Below, piece after piece: positions 51,105 through 60,275 of a stretch of 64,000 nucleotides of DNA. The position numbers and the translations under genes are program-made. The DNA comes from Sporosarcina luteola (GTDB lineage: Bacteria; Bacillota; Bacilli; Bacillales_A; Planococcaceae), in contig NZ_BJYL01000003.1 in NCBI RefSeq assembly GCF_007991495.1, forward strand, positions 62,001 through 126,000, in the 5' to 3' direction. Position 1 is the stretch's first letter. Every line of letters starts with the position of its first letter. The notes beneath the pieces are model-generated. The model was not told the DNA's origin and ran no database searches. It saw only the letters and a list, made by a program, of their open reading frames with translations.

Positions 51105-52604
51105 ATGGATACTTCAATTATTTTAAATATCTTAGAAAACTTATTTACAGTCCAAACGTTCATTGCCCTTTTCATAGGTGTTGTCGGTGGGATTATTATC
51201 GGAGCGCTTCCTGGACTAAGCTCAACGATGGCAGTTGCTTTGCTTGTCCCCATCACATTTGGCATGGAACCAGTTGCAGGGCTTGTCATGTTGACTGCAA
51301 TTTATACGTCGGCCACATACGGCGGTTCGCTCGCATCAATTTTATTACACACACCTGGTACTCCGGCTTCGGCCGCGACTGCTTTGGACGGCTATCAATT
51401 GACTCAAAGAGGAATGGCAGCAAAAGCAATTGGAATTAGTACAGTTTCATCAATGATTGGTGGTTTTATAAGTGGGGTCGCACTCCTGTTTTTAGCACCA
51501 CCTCTTGCAAAGCTGTCACTAATGTTCAGTGCGCCTGAGTATTTCCTTCTCGCAATCTTCGGTTTGACAATCATCGGTTCATTATCGGGTGCATCGATGG
51601 TGAAAGGGTTGGCTTCCGGGGTGCTGGGATTGTTGATTGGAACAATCGGCATCGATATTCTGACAGGCTTCCCGCGCTATACGTTCGGCAGCGTATCTCT
51701 TGAATCCGGCATTTCGTTGGTTCCGGCGCTCATCGGTCTATTCTCTTTATCCCAAGTATTCATGATGCTAGAGAAAAAGAAGGGACCGAAGAAGGAAGTC
51801 GTAGAGCAAAAGCTCGGAAAACTGCTGCCGGAACGTGCGGATATGAAGAAAACACTTCCAACGATTTTACGGTCATCGGGTCTTGGTGTTCTTGTCGGTA
51901 TTTTACCTGGGGCCGGTGGTGATGTAGGTTCTTGGGTTGGTTATAATGAAGCAAAACGATTCTCGAAGAACAAACATGAATTCGGAAAAGGGAGTATCGA
52001 AGGGATTGCAGGATCAGAGGCGGCGAACAATGCGGTGACAGGAGGGGCATTGATCCCATTGATGACCTTAGGGATTCCGGGAAGTTCCACTACCGCGGTG
52101 CTGCTGGGCGGGTTGATGATACAAGGCCTAGTCCCGGGTAACGAATTATTCACAGTGAACGGCCATATTAGCTATGCGGTTATCATTGGTTTTATTGTGG
52201 CAAATATTTTAATGGGCATCGTCGGATTGTTCGGGGCGAAGTATTTCATAAAGGCTTTGAAAGTGCCTCCGAATATTTTAATAACGATTATCATCATCTT
52301 ATGTATATTAGGATCGTATGCTATTAATAACAGTATGTTCGACGTCTATATGATGTTGTTTTTCGGAGTACTAGGGTATTTGATGCGTAAAACGGGCTTC
52401 AGCACAGCACCAGTCATCCTAGGTATGATTCTTGGACCGATTGCTGAGAAAGGCCTTGGCCAATCAATGATCATGGGTCAGGGGCATCTAGTGAGCTTCT
52501 TCTTCCAAAGACCAATCAGCATTGTCTTTATGATTCTCATCCTACTAGCGTTGCTATCGCCATTCTTCTTGAAAATGATGCAGAAGAAACGTGCAACAGT
52601 ATAA
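51105..52604 (+). CDS. Tripartite tricarboxylate transporter large membrane subunit (TctA-like)
   Basis: The 499-residue membrane protein has TctA motifs GIIIGALPGLSSTMAVALLVPITF, YGGSLASILLHTPGTPASAATALDGY, GILPGAGGDVGSWVGYNEAKRFSK and TLGIPGSSTTAVLLGGL. It forms the channel of a secondary transporter driven by the ion gradient. ATG 51105 follows AAAGGGTG. Last gene of the operon. Confidence 0.94.
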   Translation: MDTSIILNILENLFTVQTFIALFIGVVGGIIIGALPGLSSTMAVALLVPITFGMEPVAGLVMLTAIYTSATYGGSLASILLHTPGTPASAATALDGYQLTQRGMAAKAIGISTVSSMIGGFISGVALLFLAPPLAKLSLMFSAPEYFLLAIFGLTIIGSLSGASMVKGLASGVLGLLIGTIGIDILTGFPRYTFGSVSLESGISLVPALIGLFSLSQVFMMLEKKKGPKKEVVEQKLGKLLPERADMKKTLPTILRSSGLGVLVGILPGAGGDVGSWVGYNEAKRFSKNKHEFGKGSIEGIAGSEAANNAVTGGALIPLMTLGIPGSSTTAVLLGGLMIQGLVPGNELFTVNGHISYAVIIGFIVANILMGIVGLFGAKYFIKALKVPPNILITIIIILCILGSYAINNSMFDVYMMLFFGVLGYLMRKTGFSTAPVILGMILGPIAEKGLGQSMIMGQGHLVSFFFQRPISIVFMILILLALLSPFFLKMMQKKRATV

Positions 52605-52671
52605 TGGAATAGGGGCTGTCCAACAGGTTATATTTGAATGAAGACTTGATCAATATTAACATTTTTTTAGG

Positions 52672-52720
52672 GACGCCATCTGTCGGCCGTTGTTATGGTC
52701 TACAGTTGACGTCTTTTTCT
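52672..52720 (+). terminator. Terminator of the transporter operon
   Basis: GACGCCATCTGT and ACAGTTGACGTC form a 12-bp stem with two mismatches, followed by TTTTTCT. Confidence 0.75.
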
Positions 52721-52770
52721 AATTGTGTGGACTCTATTCAATGGGAGGCACAGTTTCAACAATGTGATAG

Positions 52771-52812
52771 AAAGAGCCAATCATCATTACAGTGTTCAAT
52801 TGGCTCCTTTTG
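52771..52812. terminator. Second hairpin in the convergent gap
   Basis: GAGCCAAT and ATTGGCTC are perfect 8-bp arms followed by CTTTTG; A residues lie on the other side. It probably serves either transcript. Nothing else is seen in 52605-52880. Confidence 0.65.
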
Positions 52813-52880
52813 TAACTTTATAACGTTTAGCAATGCTGTTACCAGTTGATTATCTTATTTAAACTTAAGTCGCCCGGTTT

Positions 52881-53639
52881 TTATAGTAACTCCTTCTTCA
52901 ATCCATATTCCCACCCGTTTTCATCCATCTTCTTCACGAAATCTTCAAGTACTTGCAAGACAACCTCCTCAAGTTTCTTACCCTTTTCAACTGTCGCCAC
53001 ACTAGGATCACCCGAAGCACCAGTCGGCGTCAATTCCTCGAATCTCCACTTGATCTCAACGTGTTCTGGCAGATCAGGAATAACCCCTTTGGCATGTTCC
53101 ATTTGTATTAATTCTTCAAAAAGAGACAGACCCATCGATGTTTCACATTCCCCGGCATGCCCGAGTCCATTCCATTTCTCGAAGAAGTTGTCAGGCACCA
53201 TTTTACCCGCAGCAACCCACCAGTCGTTGAATGATGCTATTGTTACGTTTGGATGCTCCACTTTTACAGCCCTTGCAGCTAATTCAATCGGCGCGATATT
53301 ACCATCATGTCCATTGATGATGAGGATTTTAGTAATTCCATTCCTTACGATTTCCTGCAACACCTCTTTAATGACATTGACAATAGTTTCCGGCCTAAGG
53401 CTTATTGTGAATGGGAGATCATTATAATGTTCGCTCAGTCCATAATTGATTGGCGGCAGCACCATCATACCTTCTACACGCTGGGCGAGTTTTTCCGAAA
53501 GGATGTTGGAGATAAGGGCATCGGTACCGAACGGCATATGGCTACCATGGGTTTCGAATGCACCCACGCCAAAAACCACCTTATCGATTTTGGCTTCTTT
53601 AAATTGGTGATAGGTGATGTTTGTTCCAATAGTTGTCAT
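52881..53639 (-). CDS. Creatininase-family amidohydrolase
   Basis: The 252-residue metal hydrolase has GAFETHGSHMPFGTD (E, H and D ligands), INGHDGNI and LGHAGECETS (second histidine and glutamate), the creatinine amidohydrolase pattern. ATG 53639 follows GGAGGT. Family members open cyclic amides such as creatinine. It is encoded after an NCS1 permease, so a small cyclic nitrogen compound is the likely substrate; which one is not shown. Confidence 0.9.
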   Translation of the reverse strand: MTTIGTNITYHQFKEAKIDKVVFGVGAFETHGSHMPFGTDALISNILSEKLAQRVEGMMVLPPINYGLSEHYNDLPFTISLRPETIVNVIKEVLQEIVRNGITKILIINGHDGNIAPIELAARAVKVEHPNVTIASFNDWWVAAGKMVPDNFFEKWNGLGHAGECETSMGLSLFEELIQMEHAKGVIPDLPEHVEIKWRFEELTPTGASGDPSVATVEKGKKLEEVVLQVLEDFVKKMDENGWEYGLKKELL

Positions 53640-53658
53640 AAGTATTACCTCCATTTAA

Positions 53659-55071
53659 TTAGGCTTCAGCAGTAAGCTCTTTTGAGTCGGCTGTGAAGCG
53701 GTAGATGATTGGATATAATGCTATTGTGATGATCAACGCGACCAGTCCAGAAGGCAGGCCGAATGGCAATACTAAACCATACTCAAACACCAATCCTAAA
53801 ACTGCACCGATTAAAAATGATATGATGCCTGCCATTTTATATTTCGCCTGAGAATTTAATTCTTCAATCTTATAGGCACCTTTCTTAACGATGAAATAGT
53901 CCGCAATTAGCGGGCCAGCCAAAGGAAGGAAGGCGGCACCTAATATTGTGATGAAATCTGCAAAAAAGATTTGATAGAATGCTAATGAACCGATGACGGT
54001 ACCAACTACACCAGTAACCAATACGATTTTTTGTCGATTTACTTTCTTCTTATAGGATGAAATGACTGGTCCGACATAGAGTGAGTTGCAATATAACTCA
54101 GCATTATTGGTCGTCCATAAGGATGTTGTCCACGCGACGACTCCGATTAATGCAAAAATGATCCCTTTATCAATCATCCATTCAACATAGTTGAATTGAC
54201 CAACTGAAACTGCGCCGATATAGCCAACAATGTTAAGCAAGGGATTTGTGAGAACGAAACAGGCGATTGCCCCAGCGAATACCGCTTTGATAGATTTGTT
54301 GAACCGAAAGAGATCAACACCCATGACGACTCCGGCAATCCAACTTCCCATTACAATTGTGATGGCGCTCCCCATTCCAAGACCACCGATTTTATTGGCC
54401 TCCGTCAAAAAGTTGCCCATCCCGCCACCTTCATTTAACATGCCGATTCCAACAATGATTGCAATGATCAGAATGACAGGAGCGACTGGTATCGCGACCG
54501 CTTCAATCGCTTTCATTCCTTTATAAGCGGTATACGTGAAAATTAGTCCGAATACAGCACACGCCAGGAAATTTTCAAGTGTAATCGCAGGTATATCCGT
54601 ATAGCCCAAAGCGGCCGGATTGAACACTGTTATTCCTGTTGGGTTGCCAATCAAAGAGCTCCAAATTTGTCCAACCATTCCGGTTATGCTTGCAAACCAA
54701 CCTAATGTTAATAACGCCATGATGAAAAGAGGCAAATTGCTACCGATGGAACCGTAAGAATACCGACTGATCAACGCCAAATTCAATCCTGTTTTCTGTG
54801 CCATGATGCCTAACAATGTCGTCAGAACAAGCAAAACGCCCATTCCGATTCCAATCGCCCACAACGCCATACCCGGCGGTACCCCAGGCTGCCCGCCGAA
54901 TCCGGCAAGGACCCCACCAACAAATAATCCAGTTACGACATATCCAAAGCCCACCCACACCATAACCTGCTTCCATGTCGGCCGCCGCTCTGACTCTGGT
55001 ACAGGAGAAAGCATATACTCGCCATCTTCTTGAGCAAATACATCCAAGTCGTTCTTCCCTTCTGTAGTCAT
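53659..55071 (-). CDS. NCS1-family permease (cytosine/purine/hydantoin type)
   Basis: The 470-residue membrane protein has about 12 hydrophobic segments and NCS1 motifs (GGQPGVPPGMALWAIGIGMG, ALISRYSYGSIGSNLPL, NNAELYCNSLY). It is most like CodB-type cytosine permeases. First gene of the operon with the creatininase homologue. AGGGGGG lies 5 bases before the ATG and is sequestered in a hairpin (55074-55123). Confidence 0.9.
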   Translation of the reverse strand: MTTEGKNDLDVFAQEDGEYMLSPVPESERRPTWKQVMVWVGFGYVVTGLFVGGVLAGFGGQPGVPPGMALWAIGIGMGVLLVLTTLLGIMAQKTGLNLALISRYSYGSIGSNLPLFIMALLTLGWFASITGMVGQIWSSLIGNPTGITVFNPAALGYTDIPAITLENFLACAVFGLIFTYTAYKGMKAIEAVAIPVAPVILIIAIIVGIGMLNEGGGMGNFLTEANKIGGLGMGSAITIVMGSWIAGVVMGVDLFRFNKSIKAVFAGAIACFVLTNPLLNIVGYIGAVSVGQFNYVEWMIDKGIIFALIGVVAWTTSLWTTNNAELYCNSLYVGPVISSYKKKVNRQKIVLVTGVVGTVIGSLAFYQIFFADFITILGAAFLPLAGPLIADYFIVKKGAYKIEELNSQAKYKMAGIISFLIGAVLGLVFEYGLVLPFGLPSGLVALIITIALYPIIYRFTADSKELTAEA

Positions 55072-55073
55072 CT

Positions 55074-55123
55074 AATCCCCCCTCTATAGTTTTGTTAGTT
55101 CACCATATTCAGGGGGGTAGATT
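55074..55123 (-). promoter_or_regulatory. Leader hairpin covering the permease ribosome-binding site
   Basis: Plus-strand AATCCCCCCT (55074-55083) pairs with AGGGGGGTAGATT (55111-55123). On the transcript the AGGGGGG ribosome site would be buried in the stem, about 27 bases of loop apart. It may control translation; the ligand or factor, if any, is unknown. Confidence 0.55.
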
Positions 55124-55153
55124 AATATGTTGGGGGCTATTTGGTTGCGAAAT

Positions 55154-55183
55154 AAAAAAAGAGACCTATTTAACAGGCCTCAT
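55154..55183 (-). terminator. Terminator of the SLH-protein gene
   Basis: On the minus strand GAGGCCTG and TAGGTCTC form a short stem followed by seven T. It lies 150 bases beyond the SLH stop; nothing else is recognisable in between. Confidence 0.7.
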
Positions 55184-55334
55184 CACATTTGCATTTTAAT
55201 TACTTTAGTCATGATATTATTACGCTTTTCATGTCCAATCGACACATTATATTCAGATTAGGTTAATGGGGCAATATAGACCATCCAATAACCCATCCCT
55301 TGGCAATCTATCCACAAAGGGGCTATGTCATCCT

Positions 55335-56570
55335 CTATTTCGTAAAACGAACAATCTTCATCTTCCAGCTATTAGTTGCTTTAATGAACACAATCTCCCC
55401 AACTTCCAATCCACCTGCTTCGCCATTACTCGCAATTGCTGTAAAAGCTGCTTGATCTCCTACGTTAACAATTCCAGAATAGCTTAAAGTTAATGTCACA
55501 CCGTCATTTGTCCGAAGCACAGCGCCTTGTATATTGCTCCTTTTCTCATCTGCCTGATAGGTTAACCCATCGCCGCTTTCCTCGCCGCCAACAATCGTAA
55601 TGGTGACAGAACCATCCGAAGAGTCGACAGTAAATTGCTTACTATTCCTGCCTCCTTCCAACAGAGCATACGCCGTGTATAGATTACCATTTCGATCAAC
55701 CACCTCATAATAACCCGGCTCCGTCAGAGACATGCCATCTTGGTAGGGAAATACCTTGCTTAATCCTGTTCGTTCGAAGCCTGGAAAATACTCGATAGAC
55801 AGATTTCCAATTCCACCGGTCAGCTCAATAGGACCACCCAAGAAATAGCCGAATGTCTCGTCATCAACCACTACCTGAGCAAAAGCCTTCAAACGCTTTT
55901 CCGCTGTTTCATTATCACCTTTTGGAGTTCCAAGCTTTTCACTACGTAAAACAAAAGATGCCATCTGACCACGCGTCACAGGAGTGTTTGGAGAAAAAGT
56001 AGACGGAGATGTACCCGTCGTAATTTCATTTGCATAAAGAGCCCTGACAAATTCCATATGCCATTGGTTCTGATTAATATCAGTAAACGGCAGGCACGTT
56101 GTCGGATCATCTTTCAAATCAAACCCGATCGATAGGATTTTCGACATCTGTGCCCTTGTCAAACTTTCTTCGGGTCTGAACGTGTTGTCTTCATAACCAG
56201 TAATGATGCCTGCCTGAACAAGTGCCGCGATATAGCCATAATACGGACTCGATTGGCTCACATCTTTGAACCTTGGATCACGTACGTTTTTCGTATCCAA
56301 CTCCAATACCATCGACAGCAATTTCGCAGCGTCTTGCCGTGTAATGCTTTCATTCGGTCTGAATGTGCCGTCCGGATAGCCGCTCATCATGCCACGCGCT
56401 GTATATTTCATGACGGCTTCAAAATAATGATGAGCCGGGCTATCTTCCACATCCGAAAACACAGGTGCCTTTGCGTGGACTTGGACCGGTGCGCCTACTG
56501 CGATCGCCCCACCTGCAACCGTGGCTATAATGGCTGCCTGGAACATCTTTTGATAACTTTTTCTTATCAA
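55335..56570 (-). CDS. S-layer homology domain surface protein
   Basis: The 411-residue exported protein has a signal peptide (basic start, hydrophobic AAIIATVAGGAIAVGA, cleavage near VHAKA) and three SLH domains (about 35-90, 95-150, 155-205; ARGMMSGYPDGTFRPNESIT, AGIITGYEDNTFRPEESLTR, ANEITTGTSPSTFSPNTPVTR) that anchor to pyruvylated wall polymer. A C-terminal beta-rich region of about 200 residues is of unknown function. A TTG at 56570 is preferred because TAGGAG lies 7 bases upstream; TTG 56576 would be too close. Confidence 0.9.
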   Translation of the reverse strand: MIRKSYQKMFQAAIIATVAGGAIAVGAPVQVHAKAPVFSDVEDSPAHHYFEAVMKYTARGMMSGYPDGTFRPNESITRQDAAKLLSMVLELDTKNVRDPRFKDVSQSSPYYGYIAALVQAGIITGYEDNTFRPEESLTRAQMSKILSIGFDLKDDPTTCLPFTDINQNQWHMEFVRALYANEITTGTSPSTFSPNTPVTRGQMASFVLRSEKLGTPKGDNETAEKRLKAFAQVVVDDETFGYFLGGPIELTGGIGNLSIEYFPGFERTGLSKVFPYQDGMSLTEPGYYEVVDRNGNLYTAYALLEGGRNSKQFTVDSSDGSVTITIVGGEESGDGLTYQADEKRSNIQGAVLRTNDGVTLTLSYSGIVNVGDQAAFTAIASNGEAGGLEVGEIVFIKATNSWKMKIVRFTK

Positions 56571-56796
56571 TTGCAAACTCCTAACTTTTATTAATTGATA
56601 ATGGCTATTCGGTATTTTATGAGGTCGTTTAGAATTATAGAATAGTGTTTTTTACCAATCCAAATTAATTAGTTCATCCCACGCTCTTTATGAAGCGTGC
56701 CGATCTTTTAGTCGCGCCTTGTTGTATCCTAACTTTGATTATTGGAAATTGGGCCTCAGTGCTTTTCTCGAATTTGCCTCTTTAACATTTCTACTT

Positions 56797-57453
56797 TCAT
56801 ACCAAGTCTTTTAGTGAATCAATTGTCGTTTCAAGACTTCTTCTAATATGGACACGCATTTCGGCTTCCACTTTGTTTTCGTCCCCTTCTTTGATTAAGT
56901 TGAAGAGCTCGTAATGCTCTTTGTTAGGGAGATGGTGCAAATAGCGGAACTGTTTGCTTTCTCCGATTTGACGATACCTTTCAATCCGGTTTTTTATCTG
57001 ATTCAAAAAATGGACAGCCGTTGGATTATTGCTTGGCTTATACAGCAGGTGATGGAACTCGAATCCGTATTTGATGGCATCAGCATTGCGATCCTCTTCG
57101 TAAGCCCGGTCGATCAACGAAAGTGTATCTTCCAGTTTCGCCAGTATATCTGGTGTCATATTCAAAGTTGCTTCTTTGGCAACAAGGCCTTCCAGTACCT
57201 CTCGTACTTTGTAAATCTCAATTGCTTCTTCAATGGATAGGGAGGCTACATAGATTCTTCCGTTCCTTTTCCTTATGACCAGTTTTTCAATCTCCAGGCG
57301 GGCAATTGCCTGTCTAAGCGGTGTTCTGCTTACTTCAAAGGCAGAAGCAAGAACATCCTCAACAAGTCTTTCATTGGGTTCGTATTCAAGTTGAACAATC
57401 TTATTTTTCATTTCATCGTATACAAAGTCACTGGTACTTCTTCTTTTGTCCAA
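56797..57453 (-). CDS. GntR-family (FCD) transcriptional regulator
   Basis: The 218-residue regulator has a GntR winged helix (VYDEMKNKIVQLEYEPNERLVEDVLASAFEVSRTPLRQAIARLEIEKLV) and an FCD ligand domain (EEAIEIYKVREVLEGLVAKEA, FHHLLYKPSNNP). TTG 57453 follows AAGGAG by 9 bases. It is divergent from the threonine aldolase/symporter operon, and an operator overlapping that promoter is present (57578-57593), so it probably represses it. Confidence 0.9.
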   Translation of the reverse strand: MDKRRSTSDFVYDEMKNKIVQLEYEPNERLVEDVLASAFEVSRTPLRQAIARLEIEKLVIRKRNGRIYVASLSIEEAIEIYKVREVLEGLVAKEATLNMTPDILAKLEDTLSLIDRAYEEDRNADAIKYGFEFHHLLYKPSNNPTAVHFLNQIKNRIERYRQIGESKQFRYLHHLPNKEHYELFNLIKEGDENKVEAEMRVHIRRSLETTIDSLKDLV

Positions 57454-57558
57454 TTACTTCGTCTCCTTTGTCAATGTTGTAAATGTCGATAGAAGATAGA
57501 TTTGGATAGTTGAATAATTCATTAATATAAGGATATCATTCAACTCATAAAAAAAGTA

Positions 57559-57593
57559 TTGACAGAATAATTAGTACTGTATACAATTATACA
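57559..57593 (+). promoter_or_regulatory. Promoter with overlapping GntR operator
   Basis: TTGACA (57559-57564), 17 bases, TACAAT (57582-57587) is a near-consensus sigma-A promoter. The palindrome TGTATA-CAAT-TATACA (57578-57593) overlaps its -10 box. A regulator bound here would block polymerase directly. Confidence 0.85.
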
Positions 57594-57646
57594 ATAAGTG
57601 ATTGAATCATTCTCTTATTGATAACTCGAAAGGAAGTGATGATTAA

Positions 57647-58687
57647 ATGATAGACTTGCGAAGCGATACGCTTACTCTTCCAGAAAAAAGGATGATTGAC
57701 AATATTGACATCCGGAAGTTGGGTGACGATGGTAGGGACGATTGCTTCGGTAGAGGGGAAGATTCCCTTGTCAACGAACTGGAGAACCTTGCGGCCAAGT
57801 TGACCGGGAAGGAAGCTGCGCTATTTTTTCCGACAGGGACAATGGCAAATCATGCTGCATTGCTGTCTTTTTGTAAACGGGGTAACTCTCTTGCCCTTGA
57901 CCCTACTATGCATATGTACATCAGTGAGAAAATCGTATTCGATGATGATTATTTTGGGATGAAACCGGCTTTTTATGAATTGAATAGTCGAAAGAAACCG
58001 GACATCGATTCACTTTGGGAGTTGGTCAAGACCCGTTCTCCGGTTCTCATTTGCATTGAAAACACCCATAATTATGGCGGAGGTATATGCCTCTCTCCAG
58101 ACGAAATAAAGAAAATCAGAAATCTGGCGGGTGATGAGATACCCATCTTTATGGATGGAGCGAGGATTTTCAATGCGGCTGTCAGTCTACATACTTCGGT
58201 GGAGAAGCTATGTGAAAACGTGGATGCTGTATCGTTCTGTCTGTCAAAAGGATTGGGTGCTCCAATCGGTTCGTTGCTTTGTGGAAACAAGGAAATGATA
58301 TTGAAAGCGCGGCGTATACGCAAATTGCTCGGTGGGACGATGAGACAGGCGGGAGTTGCTGCGGCAGCCGGATTGATCGCTTTGGAAGAGTCGAATATCA
58401 AACGTTTGGAAGAAGATCATTCGAATGCAAGGATACTAAAAGAAGGCATAGCCGCGAATGAATATATACGTTTAGATACTCAATCTGTGCAAACAAATAT
58501 TGTTACATTTGAGCTGGATCACCCGCTGTATGATGCTGCTGCACTAATTGAAATACTGAAGGAAAAAGGCGTAAGGGTCAAAAAGATACTGAGAAACAGT
58601 ATCAGGATGACGACTTATAAAGGGATCAGTCAAAAGGACGTAGAAAAAGTGGTGGAAATCATTAATGAAACACTTACTGATTATTGA
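57647..58687 (+). CDS. Low-specificity L-threonine aldolase family protein
   Basis: The 346-residue PLP enzyme has the N-terminal IDLRSDTLTLP, GEDSLVNELENLAAKLTGKEAALFFPTGTMAN and the Schiff-base lysine in VSFCLSKGLGAPIGS. It cleaves beta-hydroxy amino acids such as threonine or its analogues to glycine and an aldehyde. GGAAGTGATG precedes the ATG. It shares the operon with an amino-acid type symporter, which would import the substrate. Confidence 0.92.
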   Translation: MIDLRSDTLTLPEKRMIDNIDIRKLGDDGRDDCFGRGEDSLVNELENLAAKLTGKEAALFFPTGTMANHAALLSFCKRGNSLALDPTMHMYISEKIVFDDDYFGMKPAFYELNSRKKPDIDSLWELVKTRSPVLICIENTHNYGGGICLSPDEIKKIRNLAGDEIPIFMDGARIFNAAVSLHTSVEKLCENVDAVSFCLSKGLGAPIGSLLCGNKEMILKARRIRKLLGGTMRQAGVAAAAGLIALEESNIKRLEEDHSNARILKEGIAANEYIRLDTQSVQTNIVTFELDHPLYDAAALIEILKEKGVRVKKILRNSIRMTTYKGISQKDVEKVVEIINETLTDY

Positions 58688-58719
58688 TTAGCCAGTAAGA
58701 AATAAAGGGAGGCGGGAAA

Positions 58720-59967
58720 ATGTTCAAAAAACTGCGCGAAGTCTCTGGAAAAACTTCGTTGGCAACAAAAATATTTATCGGTCTGGGGGCCGGTATACTT
58801 GCTGGAATTATCTTTGGTGAAGGCATGTTGCCGTATGAATTTATCGGTAAAATATGGGTTAATCTCATCAAGATGATTTTGATTCCTCTTATTCTATTCG
58901 CGGTTATATCTAGCATTACTAGTCAGAAAGATACGTCTTCGTTGGGGCGACTCGGCTTAAAGGCGATGGTCTACTTCGGACTCACTACGATTGTGGCCTC
59001 TGTTATAGGCATATTGCTATCATATTTGCTGAAGCCGGGTAAAGGATTTGATTTAATGGTGAGCGAAGGGGCGGCCATTGAACTTCCGGATGATCTTACG
59101 GTTGAATCTTTTTTCATGAATCTAGTATCCAGCAACATGTTCCAATCATTTAGCGAAGGAAATATGATTCAGGTTATTGTCATTGCTATCCTGTTGGGTA
59201 TTGCTGCATTGAAAATAGAGGATGTCCAAAAAAGGGATTCTGTACTATCTTGGTTTAATTACATGACGGAGCTGATTTTTTCATTCGTATGGATGGTCAT
59301 CCGTTTGTCACCGATAGGGGTCTTCTTTTTGATGGCTGGGTCAATCGGTCAGTATGGACCTGAATTGCTTGGGTCTTTCTCTAAACTGATTGGTACGTTC
59401 TATCTCGGAATCCTTGCACAAATCTTCCTAGTATATGGAATAGTTGTATGGTTTTCGGCGAAAGTATCCCCGCTTCGATTTGTTAAAGACAGCTCTGCTC
59501 TATGGCTGTTCACAATCAGTACGACAAGTAGTGTTGCATCCATTCCAGTCAACCTAGATGTCGCCAAAAACAAATTCAAACTGAAAGAGCGTATCTCCAA
59601 CTTCATCATACCGCTAGGATCCCAGATCAATCATGATGGGAATGCAATTCTGTTGTCATGTATTGTTGTTTTCACAAGCCAAGCAACAGGAGTTGATTTG
59701 ACATTCTTCACTCTTATCAAACTTGTATTGTTAGGAACTTTGATTTCGTCTGGCGGTGGAGGTATACCGGGTTCAGGTATCATCAAAGTGATGATTGTTG
59801 TGGAAGCATTCGGTTTGCCGATTGAAATTGGAGCCATGGCGGCAGCGTTTTACCGCTTATTTGACATGGGTATTACAACAGCCAATTGCATGGGTGATTT
59901 GGCTGGAGCTGTCATGATTGATAAAACCGAAAAAGTAGAGGCTGAAGAAGTTCCAGTATCTCAGTAA
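58720..59967 (+). CDS. Dicarboxylate/amino acid:cation symporter
   Basis: The 415-residue DAACS transporter has ISTTSSVASIPVNLDVAKNK (serine-rich hairpin), PLGSQINHDGNAI and FDMGITTANCMGDLAG. It differs from the copy at 38779 and is not a recent duplicate. GGAGG precedes the ATG. It is cotranscribed with the threonine aldolase gene. Confidence 0.92.
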   Translation: MFKKLREVSGKTSLATKIFIGLGAGILAGIIFGEGMLPYEFIGKIWVNLIKMILIPLILFAVISSITSQKDTSSLGRLGLKAMVYFGLTTIVASVIGILLSYLLKPGKGFDLMVSEGAAIELPDDLTVESFFMNLVSSNMFQSFSEGNMIQVIVIAILLGIAALKIEDVQKRDSVLSWFNYMTELIFSFVWMVIRLSPIGVFFLMAGSIGQYGPELLGSFSKLIGTFYLGILAQIFLVYGIVVWFSAKVSPLRFVKDSSALWLFTISTTSSVASIPVNLDVAKNKFKLKERISNFIIPLGSQINHDGNAILLSCIVVFTSQATGVDLTFFTLIKLVLLGTLISSGGGGIPGSGIIKVMIVVEAFGLPIEIGAMAAAFYRLFDMGITTANCMGDLAGAVMIDKTEKVEAEEVPVSQ

Positions 59968-60037
59968 TAGGTGTTTCCTGATCAGGACATCCATTTACTG
60001 GATTGAACGAGTGAGTACGATTATCCTCTCTGTGAGA

Positions 60038-60088
60038 GACATCTCCTGTCGACCAGTGCTAATGGACGACAAGAGATGTCTTTTCTTT
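60038..60088 (+). terminator. Terminator of the aldolase/symporter operon
   Basis: GACATCTC and GAGATGTC arms, extended by GTCG/CGAC, are followed by TTTTCTTTT. The remaining bases up to 60275 contain no recognisable gene. Confidence 0.87.
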
Positions 60089-60275
60089 TCCTCAGTTTAT
60101 TTATGTAAGGGAAATTAGCGCGGACGATGCTTTTTTGAACAGCCGTTTCCGTCCGCAACAGAGACACAGCAAATGGTATTACCGTTAAGAAAAATCCAAT
60201 TGTCTGTTGAAGTTCTGAATAAATTGAAGCAACCAATATGTTAAACTAAAGAAATCCAGCAATATACATAAGGGG

